A stretch of DNA of 64,000 bases from Zobellia nedashkovskayae (GCF_015330125.1 NZ_JADDXR010000002.1:3794685-3858684), one strand, 5' to 3'; positions 7,337 through 16,606 are shown, counted from the first letter of the stretch. Notes: a model not told the origin generated them from the sequence alone. Program-made: numbers and translations.

Positions 7337-8014
7337 TTAGTTTAAACTAGCCAAAAGTTTCTCGGCTACTAACTCAGATGATGCAGGATTTTGTCCTGTA
7401 ATTAAGTTGCCATCTTGTAAAGCGTAGGCAGCCCAATCCTCACCTTTGGAGTAGATACCTCCATTTTCTTTCAATGCATTCTCTACTAAGAAAGGAACTA
7501 CATCCGTAAGTTGAACTGCATCTTCTTCTGTATTTGTGAATCCGGTTACTTTTTTACCTTTCACCAAGAATTCTCCGTCTTGTCCTTTTACGCTTTTTAA
7601 AGCAGCAGGCGCGTGACATACAAAAGCAATAGGTTTTTTCTGTTCGTTGAACTTTTCAATCAATGCTATAGAATTAGCATCGTTCGCCAAATCCCATAAA
7701 GGTCCGTGACCACCAGGATAGAAAACCGCATCAAAATCATCGGCGTTCATATCAGCCAATACTTTGGTATTTTTGATTTTTTCCTGAGCTACAGCGTCTT
7801 TTTCAAAACGCTCTGTATCTGCAGTACTTGCATCTGGAGTATTACTACTAGGGTCAATTGGTGCAGCGCCACCTTTTGGTGTAGCTAAAGTAATATCAGC
7901 ACCTTTGTCCAATAATGTATAATATGGATTTGCGAATTCTTCTACCCAAAATCCAGTTTTTTTACCTGTGTCTCCCAATTTATCATGAGAGGTTAAAACG
8001 AATAATATTTTCAT
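7337..8014 (-). CDS. DJ-1/PfpI (Hsp31-like) class I glutamine amidotransferase-fold protein
   Basis: A 225-residue cytosolic protein of the DJ-1/Hsp31 superfamily, whose members detoxify methylglyoxal (glyoxalase III) or deglycate. The nucleophile elbow reads AFVCHAP, with the catalytic Cys followed by His, and FYPGGHGPLWDL is the conserved acidic/oxyanion region. It begins at the ATG at 8014; an upstream in-frame TTG at 8032 would add six residues but the ATG has an A-rich, G-containing leader. It is the last gene of the five-gene minus-strand operon begun by the TetR gene; a strong terminator follows. Context supports a role against reactive aldehydes. Confidence 0.9.
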   Translation of the reverse strand: MKILFVLTSHDKLGDTGKKTGFWVEEFANPYYTLLDKGADITLATPKGGAAPIDPSSNTPDASTADTERFEKDAVAQEKIKNTKVLADMNADDFDAVFYPGGHGPLWDLANDANSIALIEKFNEQKKPIAFVCHAPAALKSVKGQDGEFLVKGKKVTGFTNTEEDAVQLTDVVPFLVENALKENGGIYSKGEDWAAYALQDGNLITGQNPASSELVAEKLLASLN

Positions 8015-8038
8015 CTTTTTTAAGTTTTTCAATTATTA

Positions 8039-9199
8039 TTAATATGCCATTTTTACAATCTTCTCAGCATCCTGAGGTGTTAAAGCTTGGCGTTCGCCAA
8101 GACCTTTCCAACCACGATCGGTAAAACGTTGTGCAATTTTCTCAGCGGTACCTTCATACTTAGAAGTGTAGTCAGACAATTTGGTGTCAATACCTAACTC
8201 TTTAAAGAAAGCTTCCGTTTTTTCAATAGCAGCATACGCTTTATCATCAACACTTCCTTCGGTAATGTTCCAAACACGCTCTCCGTATTGAGCCAATTTT
8301 TCTTTCTTCGCCTCAAAGTTATATTTGTAATGACTTGGAGCCACTACTGCCAAAGTTCTTGCGTGATCAATTCCGTACATTGCCGTAAGCTCGTGGCCCA
8401 TCATATGTACAGCCCAGTCTCCAGGAACACCTTGTTGAATAAGTCCGTTTAGTGCCATAGTACAGCTCCACATAAAGTTGGCTGCAGCCTCATAATCACT
8501 AGGGTCTTTAATTACTCTAGGAGCAATTTCTATAAGGGTCTGTAGAATACCTTCCGCAAAACGGTCTTGTAAAAGTCCGCCTGCTGGGTACGTTATATAT
8601 TGTTCAAGAACGTGTGTAAACGCATCCGTAATTCCATTTACTAACTGTCTTTCTGGAATAGAGGTAATTACCTGTGGATCCAATACCGAAAATTGTGGGA
8701 ATAGGGCAGGACCTCCAAAAGCTAACTTCTCTTGAGTTTCTTTTCTAGAGATAACCGTTCCCGAGTTCATTTCAGAACCTGTTGCAGGTAAAGTTAAAAC
8801 CGTTCCAAAAGGCATTCCTTTTTTAATTGGCTCTCTTTTTTGCACGAAGTCCCATGGTTCATCACCTTCATAAACTGCAGCAGCAGATAAGAATTTAGTT
8901 CCGTCAATGACCGAACCACCACCAACAGCTAATAGATATGTAATATTCTCTTCCTTAATTACCTTTAGGGCATCCATAAGAACAGCGTATTCCGGGTTGG
9001 CAGGTATGCCACCAAACTCAACCACATTGGCATTGGCCAAAGCCGCCTTTACTTGGTCGTATACACCATTTTTTTTAATACTTCCACCACCGTAAAGCAT
9101 TAATACCTTAGCGTCAGAAGGTATCTCTTCAGTTATTTTTTTGATTGTATTTTTCCCAAATATAATTTTGGTAGGATTCTTAAATTCAAAATTCGTCAT
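8039..9199 (-). CDS. Iron-containing alcohol dehydrogenase, YqhD-like
   Basis: A 386-residue group III, metal-dependent NAD(P)H alcohol/aldehyde oxidoreductase. The nucleotide-binding loop AVGGGSVIDGTKF and the metal ligands in GITDAFTHVLEQ (Asp, His) and GHELTAMYGIDHARTLA (two His) are all present. The length and these sequences match YqhD/butanol dehydrogenase-type enzymes that reduce short aldehydes with NADPH. Fourth gene of the TetR-led operon, 31 bases after the CurA-like gene and 24 bases before the DJ-1 gene. Inference: reduces toxic aldehydes in concert with its neighbours. Confidence 0.93.
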   Translation of the reverse strand: MTNFEFKNPTKIIFGKNTIKKITEEIPSDAKVLMLYGGGSIKKNGVYDQVKAALANANVVEFGGIPANPEYAVLMDALKVIKEENITYLLAVGGGSVIDGTKFLSAAAVYEGDEPWDFVQKREPIKKGMPFGTVLTLPATGSEMNSGTVISRKETQEKLAFGGPALFPQFSVLDPQVITSIPERQLVNGITDAFTHVLEQYITYPAGGLLQDRFAEGILQTLIEIAPRVIKDPSDYEAAANFMWSCTMALNGLIQQGVPGDWAVHMMGHELTAMYGIDHARTLAVVAPSHYKYNFEAKKEKLAQYGERVWNITEGSVDDKAYAAIEKTEAFFKELGIDTKLSDYTSKYEGTAEKIAQRFTDRGWKGLGERQALTPQDAEKIVKMAY

Positions 9200-9230
9200 A
9201 GTTCCTTTTCTTTAATTTTTACTTCGGTCG

Positions 9231-10226
9231 TTATATTTTAACGATCATTTTTCCTTTGTTTTTTCCATCGAATAAATCGATAAAAGCTTGAGGGATATTT
9301 TCAAATCCTTCAACGACGGTTTCGCTATAGGTTAATTTGCCTTCAGCCAACCAAGTGGATAAATGTTTCATAGCTTCAGGAAATTTTTCGCTATAGTTTG
9401 AAACAATAAATCCTTGCATTAGCGCGCTATTCTTAACCAAAAATGGTTGTACGCTAACACTTTTAGGAAGTTCTGTATTGTTGTATACAGAGATAGCGCC
9501 ACAGATAATCATCCTTGCAAAGTGATTGATGTTGAACAACACCGCGTCCGAAATAGGACCGCCAACGTTATCAAAATAAACATCAACTCCGTTTGGCGCT
9601 GCTTTTGCAATAGCGGCCGTCATGTCTTCCGTAGTATTGTAATTAATGCCTTCATCAAAACCGAATTTTGATTTTAGCATATCTACTTTTTCATCGCTGC
9701 CCGCTATACCAATAACACGAAGACCCAATATTTTACCTATTTGGCCAACCACACTACCTACGGCACCAGCCGCTCCAGAAACCACAAGAGTTTCTCCTTT
9801 TTTAGGCTTACCAATTTCAGTAAGACCTAAATAAGCGGTTAAACCGGTCATTCCTAAAATCCCCAAATAAGTACTTAAGGGAGCTTTTTTACCATCAACT
9901 TTTGTAAGACCTTCACCATTGGAAACCTGTTGGGTACTCCAATTAAGCATTCCGGCAAGGTAGTCGCCGTTGTTAAATTCCTTGTGCTTAGATGCAATAA
10001 CTTTTGCCACTACACCTGAATGAACAGGTTTGTTCAATTCAAAAGGAGGCACGTACGACTTAGCATCGCTCATTCTTCCTCTCAAATAAGGGTCTACAGA
10101 AACGTAAGTCGTCTCTAAAAGCAACTCACCATCTTTAATATCTAAAGGCGAATCATTTTCTACAAATTCGAAATCAGAGACCGAAGGTTTTCCCTTAGGT
10201 CTGTTTTTTAATAATATAGTTTTCAT
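9231..10226 (-). CDS. NADP-dependent zinc-free MDR oxidoreductase (CurA/prostaglandin reductase type)
   Basis: A 331-residue medium-chain reductase acting on alpha,beta-unsaturated carbonyls. The start (MKTILLKNRPKGKPSVSDFEF) and DPYLRGRM motif are typical of the CurA/leukotriene B4 dehydrogenase group, and the Rossmann motif is SGAAGAVGSVVGQIGK. The catalytic-zinc ligands are absent, as expected. Third gene of the TetR-led operon; the 19-base gap to the nitroreductase gene indicates co-transcription. Likely reduces enones or quinone-like electrophiles. Confidence 0.92.
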   Translation of the reverse strand: MKTILLKNRPKGKPSVSDFEFVENDSPLDIKDGELLLETTYVSVDPYLRGRMSDAKSYVPPFELNKPVHSGVVAKVIASKHKEFNNGDYLAGMLNWSTQQVSNGEGLTKVDGKKAPLSTYLGILGMTGLTAYLGLTEIGKPKKGETLVVSGAAGAVGSVVGQIGKILGLRVIGIAGSDEKVDMLKSKFGFDEGINYNTTEDMTAAIAKAAPNGVDVYFDNVGGPISDAVLFNINHFARMIICGAISVYNNTELPKSVSVQPFLVKNSALMQGFIVSNYSEKFPEAMKHLSTWLAEGKLTYSETVVEGFENIPQAFIDLFDGKNKGKMIVKI

Positions 10227-10245
10227 AGTAGTATTCTTTTTGTAA

Positions 10246-10878
10246 TTAGTCCATTACGGTTACCAAGTCTTCAGTGCTTTTTCTCACCTTAACCAAATTT
10301 GCCAACCAATCTTCATCTGTTTTTCTGTAGCCGATTGGCAACAATACACAGCTACGTAAACCTTTTGCTCTTAGACCAAGAATTTCATCTACAGCATCTG
10401 GATCAAACCCTTCCATTGGTGTTGAATCTACGCCTTCAAAAGCAGCAGCGGTAAGGGCTTCTGCAAAGGCAATATATGCCTGTCTAGCGGCATGTTGATA
10501 GTTTACCTCTGGATCACGCTGTGGGTACATACCCAATAATTGTTGTCTGTAGTTTTCCCAACCTTCATTTTTAAAACCACGGATTTCATTAGTTAGGTCA
10601 AACATTTTATTAATACGCTCTTCAGTATAATTATCCCAAGCAGCGAAAACCAATAAGTGAGAACAATCTGTTACTACAGATTGGTTCCAAGCTACAGGCT
10701 TAATTTTCTCCTTTAATTCTTGATTGGTGACAACCATAATTTCAAAAGGCTGTAATCCGCTAGAAGTAGGAGCAAGGCGAGCGGCTTCTAAAATAATGTC
10801 CACTTTTTCTTGTGGTACAGTTTTACCGTTCATTGCTTTAGTAGCGTATCTCCATTTTAATTTATCAAGTAATTCCAT
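10246..10878 (-). CDS. NAD(P)H-dependent nitroreductase-family flavoprotein
   Basis: A 210-residue FMN oxidoreductase of the NfsB group. The N-terminal region has LKWRYATKAMNG, LEAARLAPTSSGLQPFEIMVV (FMN and substrate pocket) and, later, AARQAYIAFAEALTAAAFEGVDSTPMEGFD. It is about the usual length. Reduces nitro compounds or quinones in the cytoplasm. Second gene of the operon, 28 bases downstream of the TetR gene. A related nitroreductase lies at 18960-19634; the two are only distantly similar by eye. Confidence 0.92.
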   Translation of the reverse strand: MELLDKLKWRYATKAMNGKTVPQEKVDIILEAARLAPTSSGLQPFEIMVVTNQELKEKIKPVAWNQSVVTDCSHLLVFAAWDNYTEERINKMFDLTNEIRGFKNEGWENYRQQLLGMYPQRDPEVNYQHAARQAYIAFAEALTAAAFEGVDSTPMEGFDPDAVDEILGLRAKGLRSCVLLPIGYRKTDEDWLANLVKVRKSTEDLVTVMD

Positions 10879-10906
10879 TTCTATTTTATATTTAAGATGA
10901 TCGTAT

Positions 10907-11485
10907 TTATTTTTTTATACTGCTCCATGCAGACTGGTAAGCTTCTTCTAAGTGGCTTTCATTTAATTGAAAGCCGCCTCTCTTTTGTGCTATCATTAAA
11001 AACGACAGTGGGTTAATTGCATAGGCATATAATATGTAATCTGATAAGGGTTTGATAATGCCTTCTTTTTTACCACGTTCCCATAAATCCAATAAAGGTT
11101 GTAAGTGTTTAATGCCTTCTTGTCTGCTGGGTTCGTCTATCATAGGTGTGTTGTCACACTGTGCAAGAAACATGGCCTCTTCGCATTCTTTTAATTTAAA
11201 GTCTGCAATACGCTTCCATATAATTTCAAAACCTTCTTCAACTCCCATTTTAGGATTAAAGGTGGCAAACGCATATTCGGTGAAAGCAGCTTTTACTTCT
11301 ATATATACTTGGTTAACCAAATCCTGCTTGTTCTCAAAATAGAGATATATAGTGGCAGGAGACACATTAGCCATTTTGGCAATCTTAGACATAGGCGCTG
11401 CATGGAACCCGCTATTGTTTACTAGCTCTATTGTGGCTTTCACCAATGCATTTCTTTTAATTTCGCTCTTTGTTAATTCTGCCAT
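10907..11485 (-). CDS. TetR/AcrR-family transcriptional regulator
   Basis: A 192-residue regulator with the HTH at about residues 28-50 (MSKIAKMANVSPATIYLYFENKQDL) and an all-helical ligand domain containing Cys residues (KLKECEEAMFLAQCDN) that could sense electrophiles, as NemR does by cysteine chemistry (an analogy, not proof). It is the first gene of the operon with nitroreductase, CurA-like reductase, alcohol dehydrogenase and DJ-1. A perfect 14-bp palindrome lies 33 bases upstream, so it probably represses its own operon. Confidence 0.9.
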   Translation of the reverse strand: MAELTKSEIKRNALVKATIELVNNSGFHAAPMSKIAKMANVSPATIYLYFENKQDLVNQVYIEVKAAFTEYAFATFNPKMGVEEGFEIIWKRIADFKLKECEEAMFLAQCDNTPMIDEPSRQEGIKHLQPLLDLWERGKKEGIIKPLSDYILYAYAINPLSFLMIAQKRGGFQLNESHLEEAYQSAWSSIKK

Positions 11486-11502
11486 GATTTCTAATTCTGG
11501 TA

Positions 11503-11532
11503 CAAAGATAAAAACAAAAATGAACGTTCATT
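11503..11532 (-). promoter_or_regulatory. TetR operator and -7 element of the electrophile operon
   Basis: The perfect palindrome AATGAACGTTCATT occupies 11519-11532. On the minus strand a consensus -7 element TATCTTTG lies at 11510-11503, so the palindrome covers the region upstream of the -7 box. Together with the adjacent TetR gene this is a convincing repressor site. No clear -33 TTG is visible. Confidence 0.78.
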
Positions 11533-11676
11533 CTTTTTTAACAAATGTTTAGTTTTTCAATTTTAATAGGGAAGGACTATCTACGATTTACTTTAGTAAA
11601 TTTGTAGGTAAAGACTGCTGTAAAATATGGAAGTTTTAGAAAAACATAAACAATCAATTTAGTTAATATCAAGATT

Positions 11677-12153
11677 ATGAGTGATAAGCAAGAATTGAGA
11701 ATAGACACTATTTTATCCGAATTGAAGCAACCCAATATAGATTGGCAACACGTTTTAGAAAATGTAATTAGTGTTTTTGATTGTACTACCGGAACCATTC
11801 ATTTTTTAGATCAAGAAACAAAATTGTTACAGATACAGGCGCACAAAGGAATTCCTCCTTTTTTAATACCAAAGCTGTCTACTATTCCTATTGGTAAAGG
11901 AATGGCAGGCATTGCCGCTGAACGTAAAGAAGCTGTAGAAATGTGTAACCTGCAGACCGATGATTCTGGCGTAGCGCGTCCTGCAGCCAAAGAAACTAAA
12001 GTGGAAGGTTCTATTGCCGTACCCATGTTACTAGAAGGACAACTTTTTGGAACCTTGGGTGTAGCTAAACCGGTATCTTACGATTTTACTGAGGATGAAC
12101 GCAACAACCTTCTTAAAATTGGTGAAGCTATGAGTAAGGCTTTATTAGCCTAG
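11677..12153 (+). CDS. Stand-alone GAF-domain protein
   Basis: A 158-residue protein that is almost entirely one GAF domain (about residues 20-155: VFDCTTGTIHFLD, IPIGKGMAGIAAERKEAV, SIAVPMLLEGQLFGTLGVAKP). No kinase, cyclase or HTH is attached. GAF proteins bind small molecules, and some reduce free methionine sulfoxide using cysteines. This protein has only a CTT and MCNL cysteine, so I do not call that activity. A TAAATTTG -7-like element at 11597-11604 gives it its own promoter, divergent from the TetR operon. Convergent with the next gene, 8 bases apart. Confidence 0.85.
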   Translation: MSDKQELRIDTILSELKQPNIDWQHVLENVISVFDCTTGTIHFLDQETKLLQIQAHKGIPPFLIPKLSTIPIGKGMAGIAAERKEAVEMCNLQTDDSGVARPAAKETKVEGSIAVPMLLEGQLFGTLGVAKPVSYDFTEDERNNLLKIGEAMSKALLA

Positions 12154-12161
12154 TTTTTTGA

Positions 12162-12923
12162 CTAAAGGGAAAATGTAAGCCCTAGTTTAAGGTTGGATGA
12201 ACGATCACTTTCGGTAGTAGTCGAAAAACTGCTGTAAGAATAATTATATAAGGCAGAAATACTTAAATGACCCGTTAACGGCATTTCTGCTTTCAGTTGG
12301 CTGAGTACTCGGTGGTTGGCTATGTAGCGGTATAAGGGCTGAAAATATACTGTGCCCGTAAAATCCAATCTCGTTTTTGGAAATGCGTACGTTGCTGAAA
12401 GGTAACTACTGTTCCTATGGTTATTGAACTGCTCTTCTGTATCTTTTTGTATTTCTATTTCGTACATATAAGCGTTTCCAAAATAGAGTTTTGCATTATC
12501 TTCTGAAACTAATTTTAAACGAACACCGGCACCTACCAAACTCCTGTTTCGGATAGAAAGTAAGGTGTTATTTTGATTTTGAATAAAACTTTCCAGTCTA
12601 AAGAAATCCGTTATTTTATGGTTGTACCGCAAATGGAAAAAATAAGAATTCTGAAAATCTTCATCCTTACTCCGGATAAGATTATAGTTGCCAATAAAAA
12701 AAAATATTTTATTCAGATCTTTTGATTTTACCTGTGTCGTAATATTTGACCCAATTGCAAGAATATAGGCACCATTGTTATCCGTATAATTAAAGAGTAA
12801 ATCACTTTTCAAAGCAAAACGAACGGAGTCCTTTTGCATACGTTGAGACTCAATATTAACCAACTGAGCGTTGGCATTATGAAAGAATAGGATGGTAAAC
12901 CCTATGAATAATAAAAGTTTCAT
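12162..12923 (-). CDS. Putative outer-membrane beta-barrel protein (DUF481-like)
   Basis: A 253-residue protein with a Sec signal ending NANAQ and a mature part made of alternating short amphipathic strands (for example FFFIGNYNLIRS, YFFHLRYNHKITDFFRLESFIQ, GHLSISALYNYSYSSFS) ending in a hydrophobic last strand LKLGLTFSL with terminal Leu. This fits an outer-membrane barrel of the DUF481 type. I start it at the ATG at 12923; a TTG at 12944 would precede a normal signal peptide with seven odd residues. No functional partner is evident. Confidence 0.75.
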   Translation of the reverse strand: MKLLLFIGFTILFFHNANAQLVNIESQRMQKDSVRFALKSDLLFNYTDNNGAYILAIGSNITTQVKSKDLNKIFFFIGNYNLIRSKDEDFQNSYFFHLRYNHKITDFFRLESFIQNQNNTLLSIRNRSLVGAGVRLKLVSEDNAKLYFGNAYMYEIEIQKDTEEQFNNHRNSSYLSATYAFPKTRLDFTGTVYFQPLYRYIANHRVLSQLKAEMPLTGHLSISALYNYSYSSFSTTTESDRSSNLKLGLTFSL

Positions 12924-12984
12924 GCGGCAATCTATTTTTATCAAGCTGCAAAACTATTATATTCTAGTTGAAACTGAATTAACG

Positions 12985-13012
12985 GAGGCCAATTTATTTA
13001 TCAATTGGCCTC
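12985..13012 (-). terminator. Hairpin after the PLP decarboxylase gene
   Basis: Perfect 10-base arms GAGGCCAATT (12985-12994) and AATTGGCCTC (13003-13012) with an 8-base loop, 54 bases past the decarboxylase stop codon. No T tract on either side. Confidence 0.6.
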
Positions 13013-13065
13013 ACATCCTTTTCAAATAGCTTTATCTCGCAAATTAGTATAATAAAAGTGAGGTG

Positions 13066-14526
13066 TTAAACGTGGGCTAGCTCTGATCCTAAGATAGAAG
13101 CGGCCTCTTTTTCTATTTCATTCAACAGCTCTACAAAGTCGGCTTTTGAAGTTAACGGATTCATTACCGAACATCTAAGAGTACGTTGGTCCGCAATGGT
13201 AGTCTGTACTATGTAGAAATTTCCAGAGGCAACCAATCGCTTTCTAATATCAGCATTTAATGAATTTAGTTCAGCAATGGTCATCTCTTTATTAGGTACG
13301 TATCTAAAGTTTACAATATTAGATTCCGGTTCGTGTACCAAATCAAATTCTGGCTTGGCTGTAATGAGTTGAGCTAATAGTTTAGCAGAATCATAAAGCT
13401 TATTAACGTTCTTCTCAAAAATATCCATGCCATGGGTTTTAAGAATAAGATATACCTGAGCGGATAAAAAAGGTTTGCTGCACTCAAAAGTTCTTTTAGC
13501 AGAATTGTACCATTCTTCCGTTTCTGGAGAATCCCATAGATACTGAGCTCTCTGGGCAAACGTTCTGTAAATTTTGTTTCCTTCTTTGAACATCAATGCT
13601 GTGCTGAGAACGGGTGTCATTAACATCTTATGAAAATCTATGGCCACAGAATCAGCCTTTTCAATACCCCTTGCAAGATGTTGGTATTTTTCGGAAAACA
13701 CTACGGCACCGCCGTGTGCACCATCTACATGTAGCCAAAGGTTATGAGCTTGGCTAAATTCTGCCAATACTTCTAAATCATCATAGGAACCAGTAGCGGT
13801 AGAACCGGCGCATCCAATAATGCAAAAAACATGAAGACCGTCGGCCTTGGCTTTATTTAAGTACTGTGGTAAAAGGTCCGTACGTATTTTAAAATCCTGG
13901 TCAACAGGAACTTTAATAATTCCTTTATCTCCAAGTCCTAAAATTCTAGCAGCCCAATCAATACAATAGTGGGCCTCTTCAGAAACAAGAACAGCAAGTT
14001 TTTCATTATGACCTTCTTCCCATACGTTATGTGGAGCCTTATCTTTTCTGGCAGCCAATAATGCCGTTAAATTCGCTAGGCTTCCTCCGGAGGTCATAAT
14101 TCCCGAAGCAGACGAGCCATAACCCACTTTTTTTGCAGTGAAATCTGTAATTACACGTTCCATAGCATTTGATACAGGGCCCATTTCAAAAACACCAGTA
14201 CTATTATTGACCAAATTGGTAACCAAACCTGTAAGCGCAGAAATAGGAGCAGGAACTGCCGTTTGATGTCCCATATACCTTGGATGTTGAGTTTGTTGTG
14301 ATCGGTTAAGAAGAGTTGTTAGCGTTTGGATAGGGTTTGATTTTTGTTCCAAATCTTCCTGCCAGAATTGCAACTCGTCTTCTGGCGCATGGTTTGGATA
14401 GACCTTCTTTCCTTTTTTATGCTGTAAATCCCTAAAATGATCAGCAAGCACATCTATCAATTCTTTTCCTGTAGCTCTAAATTGTTCGGCATCGTATACT
14501 TCTGCTAAGCTTTGGCCTGAGGTCAT
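13066..14526 (-). CDS. PLP-dependent group II amino-acid decarboxylase
   Basis: A 486-residue fold-type I PLP enzyme of the DDC/GAD/diaminobutyrate decarboxylase group. The PLP lysine is Lys300 in DFHKMLMTP. HPRYMGHQ is the substrate-loop region, GIMTSGGSLANLTALLAARK the phosphate-binding turn and VDGAHGGAVVF the cofactor-stacking segment. The substrate cannot be told; relatives act on 2,4-diaminobutyrate, aspartate, glutamate or aromatic amino acids. It is divergent from a LysR regulator 113 bases away, which probably controls it. A hairpin terminates it. Confidence 0.9.
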   Translation of the reverse strand: MTSGQSLAEVYDAEQFRATGKELIDVLADHFRDLQHKKGKKVYPNHAPEDELQFWQEDLEQKSNPIQTLTTLLNRSQQTQHPRYMGHQTAVPAPISALTGLVTNLVNNSTGVFEMGPVSNAMERVITDFTAKKVGYGSSASGIMTSGGSLANLTALLAARKDKAPHNVWEEGHNEKLAVLVSEEAHYCIDWAARILGLGDKGIIKVPVDQDFKIRTDLLPQYLNKAKADGLHVFCIIGCAGSTATGSYDDLEVLAEFSQAHNLWLHVDGAHGGAVVFSEKYQHLARGIEKADSVAIDFHKMLMTPVLSTALMFKEGNKIYRTFAQRAQYLWDSPETEEWYNSAKRTFECSKPFLSAQVYLILKTHGMDIFEKNVNKLYDSAKLLAQLITAKPEFDLVHEPESNIVNFRYVPNKEMTIAELNSLNADIRKRLVASGNFYIVQTTIADQRTLRCSVMNPLTSKADFVELLNEIEKEAASILGSELAHV

Positions 14527-14639
14527 AATAAATAATTTTTGTATTGAATAATATCCTATTCAATACAAATCTAGGTATCCTTAGTTATATATATAAATGC
14601 TTAATTTTGATAAACTAATAACAAATACGTATTACTGAA
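14527..14639. promoter_or_regulatory. Divergent LysR/decarboxylase control region
   Basis: The 113-bp region holds a minus-strand -7-like element TAGATTTG (14573-14566) for the decarboxylase, a plus-strand TAATTTTG (14602-14609) for lysR, and the palindrome AATACGTATT at 14624-14633. LysR proteins usually bind such shared regions. The individual elements are weak; the arrangement is typical. Confidence 0.5.
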
Positions 14640-15515
14640 ATGGATTTACAACACATACGTAGCGCAATACTTCTATCAAAAAAACTCAATTTTACGAAAA
14701 CAGCAGAAGCTTTACATATTGTTCAACCAGCCTTAAGTCGTAAAATAAAACAGTTGGAAGAATCGATAGAATCCCCCTTGTTCATAAGAAATAAACGTAA
14801 CGTTCAGTTAACAAATGCCGGAACATATTTTGTTGGTGAAATGGAGAAGTTACTGCTCCAATATGATTTTATTCTTAAACGGACCAAACAGATTCATAAT
14901 GGGGAAGCAGGAGAATTAAAAATAGGATTTACGCATTCTGTAATGCAATCTATTCTTCCAGAAATTCTGATAGATATTCGTCAAAACTTGCCAAATATTA
15001 AAACTATTTTAAAAGAACTTAATAATCGCGATCAATATATGCGTCTGCAATCTGGCGAATTGGATATTGGTTTTGCCACTAACCCATTAGTACCATTGGG
15101 TCTAAAGAGCAAAGTTTTGCACATAGACAATTACGCGGTATTGGTTCCTAAGGGTTTTGATATGAGTAGAGTAGATAAAGATGGTTTTACTACATTTACA
15201 AAAGAGCCCTTTATTTTTCCATCAAAAACAGATGGCCCCAACTACGTGAATATTATAGAATCCATTTGTACGGGTGCTGGTTTTATACCCAATGTAGTAC
15301 ATGAAACCGATTCTGTTAGTACCAGTATTCGATTAATAGAAGCGGGCATGGGTGTTTCATTAGAGCCTATTTCGTCCATAAGGGGACTCAATTTACCTAT
15401 CGATTTTTATGAATTAAAAGACACGCCTCAGAAAGCGCAGTTAACAATGATTTGGAATCCGAAACTAGAAACTGAACACCCAAAATTATTTAGTCTTTTA
15501 CATACAATAAATTAA
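14640..15515 (+). CDS. LysR-family transcriptional regulator
   Basis: A 291-residue LTTR: HTH at about residues 1-60 (FTKTAEALHIVQPALSRKIKQLEESIESPLFIRNKR) and a periplasmic-binding-protein-like co-inducer domain from about 90 (ELKIGFTHSVMQSILPEIL through ELDIGFATNP). Divergent from the PLP decarboxylase, so likely its activator in response to the substrate or product. Nothing unusual in length or composition. Confidence 0.92.
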   Translation: MDLQHIRSAILLSKKLNFTKTAEALHIVQPALSRKIKQLEESIESPLFIRNKRNVQLTNAGTYFVGEMEKLLLQYDFILKRTKQIHNGEAGELKIGFTHSVMQSILPEILIDIRQNLPNIKTILKELNNRDQYMRLQSGELDIGFATNPLVPLGLKSKVLHIDNYAVLVPKGFDMSRVDKDGFTTFTKEPFIFPSKTDGPNYVNIIESICTGAGFIPNVVHETDSVSTSIRLIEAGMGVSLEPISSIRGLNLPIDFYELKDTPQKAQLTMIWNPKLETEHPKLFSLLHTIN

Positions 15516-16015
15516 TTATTAGCCGCATGGATGAGCTAGATTTAATCACTATTTTATGTTCAATAAACAAGTGCAAAAAATTGTAACTTTTTAGAAACTA
15601 TTGTTCAAAACTGCGTTTTAAAATGCTTAAATATCGTATTGTTGTATGAATATTACTTAATAATGTGCCCTACTATTCGTTTTTTAGAGGTTTTAGTTTA
15701 AAAAATACCAGGTAAATTTTGATAAAAATTCAAGTATTAGGTATGAAAAAAGGAAAATAATGAGAGTTTTACTATTAAATCCTCAAATCAATCATGATTT
15801 AAGGGTTAAAATAGCCTGTGAAATAGCATAGCATACAAGAAATTATTTTTAAAACCTTTATTTATACATAAATTCATTTTAATTATTCTTAACTTAAAAA
15901 TTAAGGATTTACAACTTATTAAGTTGTATGAGAAAGTAAAAAATTAAAAAAATAGCCATAGGATATATAGCTAAAAAATTAATCCAGGACGTTTAGTCCC
16001 CCGAAGAATAAAATC
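15516..16015. other. AT-rich intergenic region without recognisable genes
   Basis: About 500 bases between the LysR gene and the thioredoxin-fold gene. Only tiny ORFs are present (for example 23 codons beginning at the ATG near 15760). No hairpin terminator, tRNA or repeat was found. The A/T-rich stretch at 15840-15960 may hold the promoter of the downstream gene. Confidence 0.5.
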
Positions 16016-16603
16016 ATGACGTTTGTTTTGTCTAGCATGATGGAATTGGGGAAAAAAGCCCCTAACTTTAAACTCCCTGATACCGTATCGGGTAATGTGA
16101 TGACGCTATCTCAATTAAAGTCAGATATCGCTACAGTAATATTGTTTATTTGTAACCACTGTATGTTTGTACAACATATTAATTCTAAATTGGTTGAATT
16201 GGCCAATGAGTATCAGCGTTTAGGAATGCAGTTTATTGCCATTAGTAGCAATGATATTAAGAAATTCCCTCAAGACGATCCATTTTTTATGGCTCAGATG
16301 GCAAAATACAATAACTACCCTTTCCCATATCTTTATGATGAATATCAAGATGTAGCGTTGGACTACGGTGCAGAAAGTAATCCTGATTTGTTCGTTTTTG
16401 ATGGTAATCTGGAATGCGTTTATACGGGTCGTTTTGATATGACCAGGCCAGGTGTTCAACCCGCGACCGGAGAAGACCTTTATACCGCATTGGATGCCAT
16501 ATTGGAGGGTAAGGAGGTAAACCCAAGTCAATACCCTAGCATGGGTTCAAGTATTGCTTGGAAACGTGGGATATCCAGAAATAATATGGATATGTTTTTC
16601 TAA
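16016..16603 (+). CDS. Thioredoxin-fold (AhpC/TSA-like) protein with a CNHC motif
   Basis: A 195-residue redoxin of the thioredoxin-family group that usually reads CNHCPYVK. Here the motif is FICNHCMFVQH (Cys-Asn-His-Cys), followed by the usual QFIAISSND, YPFPYLYDE and SNPDLFVFDGN; the family often has CTPD where this has SNPD. The C-terminus (PSMGSSIAWKRG) corresponds to the family's IKWKPGN tail but lacks the Cys. Probably a cytosolic thiol-disulfide oxidoreductase or peroxidase. The ATG at 16016 is used, but M8/M9 (16037/16040) begin the conserved domain and could be the true start. Converges with the AraC gene, 3 bases apart. Confidence 0.85.
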   Translation: MTFVLSSMMELGKKAPNFKLPDTVSGNVMTLSQLKSDIATVILFICNHCMFVQHINSKLVELANEYQRLGMQFIAISSNDIKKFPQDDPFFMAQMAKYNNYPFPYLYDEYQDVALDYGAESNPDLFVFDGNLECVYTGRFDMTRPGVQPATGEDLYTALDAILEGKEVNPSQYPSMGSSIAWKRGISRNNMDMFF

Positions 16604-16606
16604 GTA

